Assembly: GCF_948472415.1 (NCBI RefSeq)
Contig: NZ_OX419519.1
Span: forward strand, 7,469,001 to 7,533,000
Source of the DNA: Kitasatospora fiedleri
GTDB taxonomy: Bacteria; Actinomycetota; Actinomycetes; Streptomycetales; Streptomycetaceae
Direction: 5' to 3'
DNA length: 64,000 nucleotides
Program-made: the position numbers and the translations under genes
Shown: one piece after another, positions 10,532-18,203 of the stretch
Layout of the letters: every line of letters starts with the position of its first letter
Numbering within the stretch: position 1 is the stretch's first letter
Notes under the pieces: generated by a model
The model's database searches: none
Seen by the model: the letters and a program-made list of their open reading frames with translations, nothing else
Told to the model about the DNA's origin: nothing

Positions 10532-10567
10532 GCCGGGGGCGGCCTACCTAGGTAGGCTGCCCCCGGC
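10532..10567 (+). terminator. 18-bp hairpin between toxin and immunity genes
   Basis: The arms 10532-10549 and 10550-10567 are reverse complements with one mismatch (a G-U pair in RNA), centred on CCTAGG. The hairpin begins three bases after the toxin stop and ends 36 bases before the immunity start. No T-run follows, so it could be a partial terminator, an attenuator or an RNA-stability element. Confidence 0.65.
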
Positions 10568-10602
10568 AGCGCCGAGTGGTTGTCTCTACAGGGAGTGATC
10601 TC

Positions 10603-11277
10603 GTGAGCTTTGATCTTGGATTTTGGTGGGAGGCGCAGCCCGTCTCTTCCGCTGAAGCGGGGCAGAAGTACCTTGCCATGGTTGAAGGCGGGACTGGCAT
10701 CGTGCACGAGCGCTCCGCCTTGGCGACGTTCTACAACGAGCTGACCAGCCAGTTTCCAGACTTGTCGGAGGAGAACATGGACACCTCTCCTTGGGCTTCG
10801 TCCTTGTATCGCACCGATGAATGCGTGATTGTCTCGATCTCCTACCCCCGAAAGCTGGAAATGTCCAGCTTCCTGTTCGGGCTCGCCAGTAGGTGCGGGA
10901 TCACGTGTTATGACCCGCAGGAAAGCAGGGTGCATTTCCCCGAGGGCGGGAATGCGGCAAGCCTGGAACTGGCCGATGGATCAATCGTCGACAGTCCGAG
11001 TCGAGACGATGTGGCCCGAGCGCTGAATGGGCTTTCGCTGGAGGACTGGTATGTCATCGTCGAACTTGAGCCCGGGTGGTTTATTCAGGTGGGCTTCGGC
11101 GTCGCTGCTGGAGTTCCGGAAGGGTTCTATGCTTTGGAGGTTCGAGAAGGCGCCAAGGAAAAGCACTTCCGGGCCGTAGTGGGAGAGCTGGCGCGAGTCA
11201 TTGACGCCTTCTACCGATTCATTGCGGGCGATTCCTCCTGGCAGGCAGGGCTCCAGTTCTCCCCAGTTTCCTATTGA
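10603..11277 (+). CDS. Candidate immunity protein for the RHS toxin
   Basis: The protein has 224 residues. GTG 10603 is chosen because GGGAG lies seven bases upstream at 10591-10595; upstream in-frame GTGs lack a site. It has no signal peptide or membrane segment, so it should act in the cytoplasm, as expected for protection against a nuclease tip. It begins SFDLGFWWEA and contains SISYPRKLEM and CYDPQESRVHFP. I do not recognise the family. The immunity assignment rests on position (directly after the toxin, same strand) and on sharing the lower G+C of the toxin tip. A bidirectional hairpin follows the gene. Confidence 0.7.
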   Translation: MSFDLGFWWEAQPVSSAEAGQKYLAMVEGGTGIVHERSALATFYNELTSQFPDLSEENMDTSPWASSLYRTDECVIVSISYPRKLEMSSFLFGLASRCGITCYDPQESRVHFPEGGNAASLELADGSIVDSPSRDDVARALNGLSLEDWYVIVELEPGWFIQVGFGVAAGVPEGFYALEVREGAKEKHFRAVVGELARVIDAFYRFIAGDSSWQAGLQFSPVSY

Positions 11278-11330
11278 GAATCAGCGCCGTCGGATGAGTC
11301 ATTAGATCCAATTTGGTTCCGCATATGGCA

Positions 11331-11363
11331 ATGGGCCCCTTCCGGAAGATGGAAGGGGCCCAT
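11331..11363. terminator. Bidirectional terminator between immunity gene and integrase
   Basis: Perfect 13-base arms ATGGGCCCCTTCC (11331-11343) and GGAAGGGGCCCAT (11351-11363) flank a 7-base loop between two convergent genes. No long T-run follows, which is common for actinomycete terminators. Confidence 0.8.
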
Positions 11364-11370
11364 TGGCCGT

Positions 11371-11392
11371 TTGACGGCAGTAGTTGACGGCA
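11371..11392. repeat. Two TTGACGGCA direct repeats beside the integrase 3' end
   Basis: TTGACGGCA occurs at 11371-11379 and 11384-11392, 13 bp apart, just beyond the integrase stop. Integrase arm sites are often short direct repeats at such a position, but no tRNA gene or long att core is visible here, so an att role is speculative. Confidence 0.3.
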
Positions 11393-11395
11393 ACG

Positions 11396-12688
11396 TCAGC
11401 GGACGGATGCTGCACAAAGCGGTGGCTCGTCGCCGCCGTGAGGGTCGGTGCCGGCCTCGGAGGGCTTGCCGAGAGTGTGGCCGAGGAGGTCGATGGCGTC
11501 GCGCTGGAGGCGGAGTCGGACGTGTGCGTAGACGGTGGCGGTGACGCCGATGTGGGCGTGACCCAACAGCTCCTTGATGACGACGAGTTCGACGCCCTGT
11601 TCCAGGAGGAGGGTCGCGGTCGAGTGCCTCAGGTCGTGGAAGCGGATCTGGCGGAGGTGTGCTCGGCGGAGGAGTGCGTTGAAGTGTCGGGTGAGTGTGG
11701 CGGGTTCGATGGGGTGGCCGTCGGGCCGGGTGAAGACGTGGCCGCTGTCCACCCAGCCCGCGCCGGCCTTCTCCTTCTCTTGGGCCTGCTGCTTGCGGTG
11801 AGCGCGGAGCGAGGTGAGGCAGGGGGTCGGGAGGGCGATGCGGCGTTCGGAGCTGACTGTCTTGGTGGGGAGGGTGGTGAGGCCGCCGGTGCGGGTGCGC
11901 TGGAGGGTGCGGCGGATGCTGGCGGTGCCGCTGCCGCGGTCGAGATCTTCCCAGCGCAGGCCGAGGAGTTCGCCCTTGCGGAGCCCGGTGCGGAGGGCGA
12001 GTTCGAACAGTGCGTGGAGGCGGTGGCCCTGGGCGGTGGTGAGGAAGGTGCGGGCCTCGTCGGCGGTGAGGGGCTCGAAGCGGCGGGGGCGGGGTGTGCC
12101 GTTGCGGGCGACGTTGCGCGGGATCTCTTCCTCCCGGACTGCGTGCTCCAGGGCGGACTTGAGCACCGAGTGGATGTAGGCGAGGGTCAGCGGGGAGAGC
12201 CGCTTGCCGCAGCACTTGCCGATCGCGCAGCAGCGGGGCTGTGTGCGGGCAGCGTCGAGGCCGCGTGCGCAGCACTGGCAGGTGGTGCGGAGCTGGTTGA
12301 GCCATGTGCGCACATCCTTGGCGGTGAGCTTGGCGAGCTTCTTCTTGCCGAGGCCGGGGATGAGGTAGCGGTTCGTGCAGGCGGTGTAGCGGGTGTGGGT
12401 GGTCTCGCGGAGCTGGTGGACGGCGACGTTCTCCAGCCAGTACGTCAGATAGGCGGCCAGGCTGCCCTGGACAGAGACGACCGGGAGGCCGCGGTTAGTG
12501 GCGGCGATCTTCTCGGTGAGTTTGGCGAGGGCTTCCTTGCGGGTGATGCCGTAGACGCGGACGCGCTTGCGGGTGTCGCCGGGGGCGAGGACGTAGCCGG
12601 CTGCTTCCCAGCGGCCGTCCTTGCGCTGGTAGACGGTGCCGTTGGCGCGGACGCGGCGGGAGGCGGGGGTGTCGCGGGGTGTGGTCAT
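11396..12688 (-). CDS. int: Tyrosine site-specific integrase (pSAM2-like)
   Basis: This is a 430-residue phage-type integrase. The catalytic set is visible: R237 (TGLRKGELLGLRW), H351 and R354 (HDLRHS), H377 (LLGHAHI) and nucleophile Y387 (VYAHV). An N-terminal AP2-like DNA-binding region (TVYQRKDGRWEA) and SAM-like core-binding region precede it. A Cys-rich insert at about residues 137-160 (CQCC...CCAIGKCC) is typical of integrases of actinomycete integrative elements. The ATG (12688-12686) shares one base with the stop of the upstream excisionase gene, so the two are translationally coupled. All catalytic residues are intact, so the protein may be active although the rest of the element is gone. 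Confidence 0.93.
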   Translation of the reverse strand: MTTPRDTPASRRVRANGTVYQRKDGRWEAAGYVLAPGDTRKRVRVYGITRKEALAKLTEKIAATNRGLPVVSVQGSLAAYLTYWLENVAVHQLRETTHTRYTACTNRYLIPGLGKKKLAKLTAKDVRTWLNQLRTTCQCCARGLDAARTQPRCCAIGKCCGKRLSPLTLAYIHSVLKSALEHAVREEEIPRNVARNGTPRPRRFEPLTADEARTFLTTAQGHRLHALFELALRTGLRKGELLGLRWEDLDRGSGTASIRRTLQRTRTGGLTTLPTKTVSSERRIALPTPCLTSLRAHRKQQAQEKEKAGAGWVDSGHVFTRPDGHPIEPATLTRHFNALLRRAHLRQIRFHDLRHSTATLLLEQGVELVVIKELLGHAHIGVTATVYAHVRLRLQRDAIDLLGHTLGKPSEAGTDPHGGDEPPLCAASVR

Positions 12689-12888
12689 CAGGCGGCGTCC
12701 AGTTGAAGGCGGGTGCGGATGAAGTCGTTGAGGGCGTGGGTGGGGATGCGGCGGGCGCGGCCGAGGGCGATGGAGGCGAGCTGCCGAGTGCGGAGCAGGT
12801 CGTAGACGGCGGAGCGGCCGAGCTGGAGGCGGGCCATGACCTGGGGGACCGTCAGCAGGTCCTCACCCGGCCCCGTGAGTGGGGGCAT
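12688..12888 (-). CDS. xis: Excisionase, MerR/Xis-type helix-turn-helix
   Basis: This 66-residue protein carries a helix-turn-helix (LLTVPQVMARLQLGRSAVYD) followed by a basic wing (GRARRIPTHALNDFIRTRL), the usual form of the small excisionase next to pSAM2-type integrases. Its ATG (12888-12886) shares one base with the stop of the replication-initiator fragment, and its stop shares one base with the integrase start, so repSA-xis-int form one tightly coupled unit. Xis normally directs the integrase towards excision. Confidence 0.88.
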   Translation of the reverse strand: MPPLTGPGEDLLTVPQVMARLQLGRSAVYDLLRTRQLASIALGRARRIPTHALNDFIRTRLQLDAA

Positions 12889-13571
12889 CAGCAGCTGCCC
12901 TCTGCGGTGAACTGCCGTGCCAGCACTCTGCGGTGCCAGACAGCGGGGGCGAGGAGTTCCCCGCCGGGGCTGTAGCCCGAGCCGTGGTAGGCCCAGTGGC
13001 CGATGACGAGGGTCGTACTCGGGTCGAGGTCGGGCAGGCCGGCGTGTGCGCGGGCCTGTTCGGTGCGCCAGGCGCGGCGGTCGTCGCGCAGTTGGCCGAG
13101 GGTGACGGAGTAGCAGCGGGACTTGGTGGAGAAGTGCCCCCGGAAGCCGAGCATGTGCGCCCACTTCCAGAGCTTGAGGTCGGCGAACTCCGGGCGTTTG
13201 CCGAGCTCCCAGCAGGTGCGGATCATCTGCCTCACGTGGCGTTCGACGGCGAGGCGGCGCAGCGGCCGGGCCTGTCCGGTGCCCGCGCAGGCGGAGCACT
13301 GGAGCGGGGTTCCGCGGCCGGTCAGGGTCATGCCGCGTCCCTGGCAGGGGCGGCACAACAGGGAGCGGTCGAGAGCGCCGGAGGCGTCGGCGGACTTGGT
13401 GGCGTATTTGGCCACGTAGGCGGCGACCGCGTGATCGGTCAGTTCGGCGTCGGTGTCAGGCGTCGATGGGGCCCTGGCCAGTTCGAAGGCGGGCGAGTCC
13501 GTCGTGCGGGTCGAGCGATGCTCTGAACCTGTGGGGTGGTGCCGGGAGGGACACGGAAGGCGTACCTTCAC
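12888..13571 (-). pseudogene. Truncated RepSA-type replication initiator
   Basis: The C-terminal part of a pSAM2-like replication initiator is recognisable from about 13450 leftwards: AELTDHAVAAYVAKYATKSA, a zinc-finger-like pair (LCRPCQGRGM, CSACAGTG), and KRPEFADLKLWKWAHMLGF. Full-length proteins of this type are about twice as long. Upstream of AELTD the reading frame continues with unrelated, low-complexity sequence (MKVRLPCPSRHHPTG), and an IS256-like stub on the other strand starts about 60 bp beyond. The N-terminal half is therefore lost, and the element should no longer replicate by itself. Confidence 0.8.
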
Positions 13572-13632
13572 GGATGATCCACAAGGTCTCCGAGTGGGCC
13601 CGTGTTGCAGCGCGGGTCAGGAAGGCACGCCC

Positions 13633-14154
13633 GTGCTCAGCGTAGGCACCGACGACGGCCCGACCCGGTCCGGCTCCCTGATCGACGAGATCGTTCGCGG
13701 GGGAGGCTGGCGGATGCCCGCCGCGGCGCTGGAAGCGGAAGTCAACCAGTACACAGCCGAATTGGCAGCCGAGACCGACGAGGACGGACGGCGCCTGGTG
13801 GTGCGCAACGGCCGCCACCGGCCCCGCACCGTGGTCACCGCGGGTGGTTCGGCCCAGGTCACCGCTGCCCGAGTCAACGACCGCCGCGTCGACGAGACCA
13901 CCGGCGAGCGCAAACGATTCTCCCCGAAGATCTCCGAGGCCCTGCCGTTGCTCTCCTTGCACGGCTTGTCGTTCGGGGACTTCGTCCCGGCACCGGGACA
14001 GTTCCTCGGCGGCACGGCCGGCCTGTCGCCCGCGACCGTCACCGGGCTGACGAAGCAGTGGAGCGACGACCGCGCCGCCTTCCAGGACCGGGACCTGTCC
14101 GACCGCGGCATCGAGAACGGCGTCCTGGCCGAGTGCGCCGAGGCGGCGGCATGA
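13633..14154 (+). pseudogene. IS256-family (mutator-type) transposase stub
   Basis: The segment reads SLIDEIVRGGG, AALEAEVNQYTAEL, GRRLVVRNGRHRPRTVVT, RVNDRRVDETTGERKRF and LPLLSLHGLSFGDFVPAPGQF, which is the N-terminal half of IS256-type transposases. About 11 residues that family members carry between ERKRF and SPKI appear to be missing in frame. Similarity stops after FQDRDLS, before the first catalytic Asp (the usual DGIH segment), and is replaced by an unrelated tail ending in TGA. No terminal inverted repeats were found. It cannot transpose. It abuts the break in the replication initiator, so it may mark the deletion that destroyed that gene. Confidence 0.78.
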
Positions 14155-14486
14155 CCGAGCACGCCAACCCGGACAAGCACGCGGTCGAGGTGGAACTGCA
14201 GATCGACCAGGTCACCGTTGTGACCGCGACCGAGGCCACCGCCACCGTGCGCTGCACACTCGGGCCCGTCCGTCGGGGAGCCCGCTTCGACCGCATCCGC
14301 GACGCGGTGGAAGCCATCGACCTGGAACTGACGCAGATCCTCACCTACCACCGCTCCGTCGAGGAGCTCGACCCCGTCCACACCGCGCTCGTGACCCTCC
14401 GAGGCCGAGGCGTCCGACACCTCACGTCAGCCACCCCGGGCCCCCGCCGGCAGATCATTCAGGGAACGAACCCGCCACCATCATGA
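14151..14486 (+). CDS. Small hypothetical protein
   Basis: This 111-residue protein starts at ATG 14151, which overlaps the TGA of the transposase stub (ATGA). It reads VEVELQIDQVTVVTATEATATVRCTLGPV then RIRDAVEAIDLELTQIL, suggesting a beta-rich first half and a helical second half. There is no signal peptide. I do not recognise the family. The tail before its start (ENGVLAECAEAAA) may be the end of an older upstream partner gene into which the transposase stub was joined. Confidence 0.5.
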   Translation: MTEHANPDKHAVEVELQIDQVTVVTATEATATVRCTLGPVRRGARFDRIRDAVEAIDLELTQILTYHRSVEELDPVHTALVTLRGRGVRHLTSATPGPRRQIIQGTNPPPS

Positions 14487-15069
14487 GCAACCCGTCCACG
14501 GGTATCGACCATTGCTCGGGCGGGTCTTCGCCGAGGGCGCCCGGGAGACCGTCACCGGCACCGTCCAGGACGCTGCGCGCCCCTCCGGACCTCTCAACGT
14601 TCCTTGTCGACGCGGTGGGCACCGGTGATTGGGCTTCGACCGTGCCGAGTCGACGTCGGGCGGAAGGTTCCGCTGATGGCCATCTGTCGATCACCGAAGC
14701 AGCAGAACAGGAGCTGGAGTCGGATCTCGCCGTACCGGCCGCGACACGGCACCCGAGCCGCTCTTCTTCCTGAGCAGTGTCGTCGGCGGCATGCAGGTGT
14801 GGCGGTTGCCGACCGCAGAACGTTGGCTCGCGTTGACCATCGGTCAGGCTGATCCGGAGTTCCCGTTCCAACTGCGCGCTCAGTCCTGGCGGGTGGACCA
14901 GAGTGGTGGTGGCGTTCGGCGTGGTCGTGCCCGGAGGCTGTGGCCGGAGGAACAAGTCCACCTCTCTCACTTCCGATCTGACACGGCCAGTAGGATGAAG
15001 TCCGCGTCGAGGCTGGTGGTTTGGGGGAGCTGGGGCCGGGCGCTGAGCAGCCGACACGGTGGGGGGCCG
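14487..15069. other. 583-bp region without an intact gene
   Basis: No frame shows convincing protein sequence. A 45-bp segment at 14521-14565 could encode RVFAEGARETVTGTV and is repeated imperfectly at 15955. The rest looks like decayed sequence between the mobile-element remnants and the next gene. Confidence 0.5.
14521..14565 (+). repeat. Left copy of imperfect 45-bp repeat
   Basis: This segment matches 15955-15999 with about four mismatches in 45. In the same relative frame the copies read RVFAEGARETVTGTV and RVFVEGAREAVTDTV, with substitutions typical of once-coding sequence. They flank the PH-like membrane protein gene. Confidence 0.6.
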
Positions 15070-15896
15070 ATGAAGCCGGTGAAGAGTAGCGACCCTGCTC
15101 GGATGATTCTGGTGGGCGCAGGGCTGGTGTTCCTGGTGCTCTCGGCCGCTGGCCTGACCGGGCCGTCGGTCGGATCGCGGGTGTTCTTCGTGGTCCTGAC
15201 GGTCCTCTCCGCGGTGTGGTGCTTCCGTGCGGCCCGGATGGGGCTGGTCATCGACCAGGACGGCGTTGTCGAGCGGTCGATCGGGCGCTCCCTCCGTACC
15301 CCCTGGCAGGAGGTCGAGACGGTTGCCGTCCGCGCCGGACGGAGAGCGGACGCGGCCGACTACTGGCTGGTCGAGTTGCGGCTGCGCGACGGCCGGGTCC
15401 TGCCGGTCGGGGGAACGGGGAGCCGTACCAGGAGCGGCGTCGAGGAGGTCGGGCACCGGATCGTCGCCATGCGGGCGGCATGCCTCGGCGACGGGGACGC
15501 TGCCGGGCTGCTGGAGCTGGACGGTGGCGCGGGCCGGACGGGCAGTCAGTCGTGGGGGATGCGGTCGTCGGTCCGGACGGTGTCCCGGTGGCGGTCCGGT
15601 TGACCGGTCCCGGCGGGGTGAAGCTGGACGGGGGCGCTGCGGCCCTACCGGACGGCCCGCTGATCGCGCTGGGGGCCGCCGTGGTGATCGGCGTCGGGAG
15701 ACTGGTGTCGGTCATCGTGCGAAAGATCCGCAGGAAACCGGGCTACGCGGTGAACATCGAGGTCGGCGGACCGGAACCCCGCAGCGTCACCCTGCCGTTC
15801 GACTCGCGGGCGCGGGCCGCCGAGCGCGTCCGCGAGCTGGTCGCCGCCGTCGGCGAGCGCGGTGCGGACGCCGTGCCCCGCGCCTCCGGGCGGTAA
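15070..15896 (+). CDS. Membrane protein with PH-like domain (single-base frameshift)
   Basis: The frame from ATG 15070 runs to a stop at 15603. Restoring one base at about 15534 (GGGCCGGAC to GGGCCCGGAC) joins it smoothly to a second frame ending at 15896 and gives a 275-residue protein in which GAGPDGQSVVGDAVVGPDG is continuous. Two N-terminal membrane segments (MILVGAGLVFLVLSAAGL, VFFVVLTVLSAVWCF) are followed by a bacterial PH-like region (GLVIDQDGVVER, RTPWQEVETVAV), a third membrane segment (ALGAAVVIGVGRLV) and a soluble tail. Function unknown. If the frameshift is real, the first 177 residues and a separate 114-residue frame (GTG 15552) would be the products. Confidence 0.6.
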
Positions 15897-15954
15897 GGGG
15901 CAGCCGTAGGGGACGCCCTACAGCTGCTGGGTGGTCGATGCGTGCCGGTCGTGA

Positions 15955-15999
15955 CGGGTCTTCGTCGAGGGGGCCCGGGAGGCCGTCACCGACACCGTC
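15955..15999 (+). repeat. Right copy of imperfect 45-bp repeat
   Basis: This is the partner of 14521-14565. Its frame continues beyond the match as SWRTGPFGTGAADLWVGIDR and stops near 16120, but a stop codon precedes it immediately, so it has no start of its own. It looks like the 3' end of a lost paralogue. Confidence 0.55.
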
Positions 16000-16173
16000 C
16001 GGAGCGTCAGTTGGCGTACCGGGCCGTTCGGTACCGGTGCCGCCGACCTGTGGGTCGGGATCGACCGGGAGGGCACGGGCCTGAACCTCCGGCTCCGGGC
16101 GCCACCCGGCGGGGCTCTGACGTGCTGTCATCGGCTCCGGTGGCTGTCGGTGGCGGCTGCGAGGATGGTCGGC

Positions 16174-16653
16174 ATGGCTGGAACGATCACCTATCTGCGG
16201 GGCGACGCCACCGCGCCGCAGGGCGAAGGACCGCGGATCATCGCGCACGTCTGCAACGACCTCGGGGGGTGGGGCAAGGGATTCGTGCTGGCGCTCTCCC
16301 GGCGTTGGCCCGAACCGGAGGCCGCGTTCCGCCGTTGGCACCGGGAGCGGGCCGGTAACGACTTCGGGCTGGGGGCGGTGCAGTTGGTGCGGGTCACGCC
16401 TGGTCTGTGGGTGGCCAACATGGTGGGTCAGCGCGGCATCCGGACCGGCCGTTCCACCGGTGTCCCGGTCCGTTACGAGGCGATCGACACCGCCCTGGCC
16501 GCCCTGGCCGCCGAGGCCGTCCGGCTCGGGGCCTCCGTGCACATGCCGCGGATCGGCTGCGGCCTGGCCGGCGGCAGGTGGGAGCGGATCGAACCCCTGG
16601 TCACCGACCGCCTCACCGCCCGGGGCATACCGGTGACGGTCTACGACCACTGA
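16174..16653 (+). CDS. Macro-domain protein (ADP-ribose binding)
   Basis: This 159-residue single-domain protein starts at ATG 16174. Macro-domain landmarks are visible: ITYLRGDAT near the N-terminus, IIAHVCNDLGGWGKGFVLAL (adenosine- and ribose-binding loop), WVANMVGQRG, and PRIGCGLAGGRWERIEPLV (diphosphate loop and helix). The set resembles the Poa1p-type ADP-ribose-1''-phosphate phosphatase and ADP-ribosyl hydrolase branch. No ADP-ribosyltransferase gene was recognised beside it, so its substrate is open. The protein should be cytosolic. Confidence 0.88.
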   Translation: MAGTITYLRGDATAPQGEGPRIIAHVCNDLGGWGKGFVLALSRRWPEPEAAFRRWHRERAGNDFGLGAVQLVRVTPGLWVANMVGQRGIRTGRSTGVPVRYEAIDTALAALAAEAVRLGASVHMPRIGCGLAGGRWERIEPLVTDRLTARGIPVTVYDH

Positions 16654-16748
16654 CCGGCCGGCCCGCCGCCGCGGGCAGGCCCTCTTCCGCACCGGCCCGA
16701 TCGGCGGGACGCTGGGAGCGCACCGGGGGAGCGAGGGAGGGGACGCGC

Positions 16749-17468
16749 ATGGACCTGCGGCAACGGGTGGTGCGGCGCAACCCGTTCGTCACCTGGACGC
16801 TCAACGGGCTGGCCGCGGCGGCCGTCCTGCTGTTCGTGCACACCATGGTCCGGCAGAACCTGTCCGCGCAGGGGCTGCGCTCCTGGCCGTGGTCCTGGCA
16901 GCTGCTCGACACGCAGAGCGCGACCGCCGCGCTGCTGGCTGCGATCGGGGCGATCGTCGCGCGCGCCCAGTTCGCCCGCACCGTCCGTCCGCTGCTGGGA
17001 AACACCGGCTGGCCGACGGGCGGCCACGCCCCCGACGGGGCACTCGCCTGGGCCAGTCACCTGCGCAACGGCGGGAGCGGCGCGGTGGTGGTGGTCTCCC
17101 TCGACTACCGCCTCGACTTCTTCCCCGACCCGGTGGCCGAGGCGGGGGCGCGGGCCCCTGACGGGCCTGACGGGCCGGGCCCGAGTACGGGGTGGACCGG
17201 GCGGGACGGGGTCGTCGCGGCCGTCGCCCGGTACGGGCTGCGCTCCGGAGCCGACTACCGTTTCGCGTCCATCCGTCCGAACAGCTTCATCGGCGGCGAG
17301 AGCAGCTTCCTGCTCGGCTGGTTCGCCGAACCCGCCCTCGCGGTGGTCCGGGACCTGTACGTCCGGGTCACCGTCCGGGACCGGATCGGTGACCTGCACC
17401 AGCGGGTCATCTCCTGCCTGGTCGACGTCGACCGCCCGCTCGCCCACGTCGTTCCCGACCCGCGGTAG
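16749..17468 (+). CDS. Hypothetical protein with two N-terminal membrane segments
   Basis: This 239-residue protein starts at ATG 16749 after a purine-rich GGGGGAGCGAGGGAGGG tract. Two membrane segments (about residues 14-32 and 53-70) precede a soluble domain with SGAVVVVSLDYRLDF and GADYRFASIRPNSFIGGES. The family is not recognised. Gaps of about 95 bp to the macro gene and 48 bp to the XRE gene would allow co-transcription. Confidence 0.6.
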   Translation: MDLRQRVVRRNPFVTWTLNGLAAAAVLLFVHTMVRQNLSAQGLRSWPWSWQLLDTQSATAALLAAIGAIVARAQFARTVRPLLGNTGWPTGGHAPDGALAWASHLRNGGSGAVVVVSLDYRLDFFPDPVAEAGARAPDGPDGPGPSTGWTGRDGVVAAVARYGLRSGADYRFASIRPNSFIGGESSFLLGWFAEPALAVVRDLYVRVTVRDRIGDLHQRVISCLVDVDRPLAHVVPDPR

Positions 17469-17516
17469 CGCCCCGGCGGCCGGGGGGAGCCGGTGCGGCG
17501 GCCTACGATGCTGCGC

Positions 17517-18095
17517 ATGACGGAAGACGCCGGTGACCTGGACGGGCTGGTCCGCAAGCGGATTCGCGCGCTGCGGGTCGCGCAGGGCTGGTCGCTGGAG
17601 GAACTGGCGGGCCGGGCCAACCTCAGCCAGTCCTCGCTGAGCCGGATCGAGAACGGGCAGCGCCGACTCGCGCTCGACCAACTCGTGACCCTGGCGCGGG
17701 CGTTGGACACCACGCTGGACCAGTTGGTGGAGACCGCCGCCGAGGACGTGGTGATCAGTCCGACGGTCGACGGGCCGCACGGCACCATGCGCTGGCCGGT
17801 CAAGGGCGACCCGGGGATCAGCGTGGTGCGCCAGCGGATGACCGAGCCGCCGCCCGACAACCCGGCCCGGATGCGCGCCCACCCCGGCCGGGAGTGGCTG
17901 GTCGTGCTCTCGGGCACCGCGATCCTGATGCTCGGCCACCGCCGCATCCGGCTCGCCACCCACCAGGCCGCCGAGTTCCCCACGATGATGCCGCACGCCA
18001 TCGGCGCCGAGGGCGGGCCGTGCGAGATCCTCGGCATCTTCGACCGCGACGCCCGCCGCGGCCACCAGCCCGACCCCGGCCCGCACCGCTGCTGA
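17517..18095 (+). CDS. XRE-family regulator with cupin domain
   Basis: The protein has 192 residues. An N-terminal HTH_3 domain (about residues 9-66; GWSLEELAGRANLSQSSLSR, IENGQRRLALDQL) is followed by a C-terminal cupin barrel (HPGREWLVVLSGTAILMLGH; FPTMMPHAIGAE) that probably senses a small molecule. ATG 17517 is used; an in-frame ATG at 17508 is possible. A methyltransferase gene follows 108 bp downstream on the same strand and is the likely regulated partner. Confidence 0.9.
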   Translation: MTEDAGDLDGLVRKRIRALRVAQGWSLEELAGRANLSQSSLSRIENGQRRLALDQLVTLARALDTTLDQLVETAAEDVVISPTVDGPHGTMRWPVKGDPGISVVRQRMTEPPPDNPARMRAHPGREWLVVLSGTAILMLGHRRIRLATHQAAEFPTMMPHAIGAEGGPCEILGIFDRDARRGHQPDPGPHRC

Positions 18096-18203
18096 CCTGC
18101 TGACCTGCTGACGGCTTGCGCCTGCGGCAAGCGGGGACGGCACTGTCTTGCGCATTCCGGGAGGATGCGTGCCCCACGCGCATGACGGCCGTACGGTGGC
18201 ACC

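Noticed and set aside
11281..11400. tRNA-overlapping attachment site next to the integrase
   Set aside because: No cloverleaf or tRNA 3' end is visible; only a terminator and two 9-bp repeats are present.
13453..13632. The in-frame extension upstream of the transposase stub as its N-terminus
   Set aside because: It shows no IS256 similarity and overlaps the opposite-strand replication-initiator remnant.
14455..15456. A 333-codon minus-strand frame opposite the PH-like gene
   Set aside because: It is rich in Pro, His, Arg and Gln without structure, and the plus strand has membrane and PH-like features.
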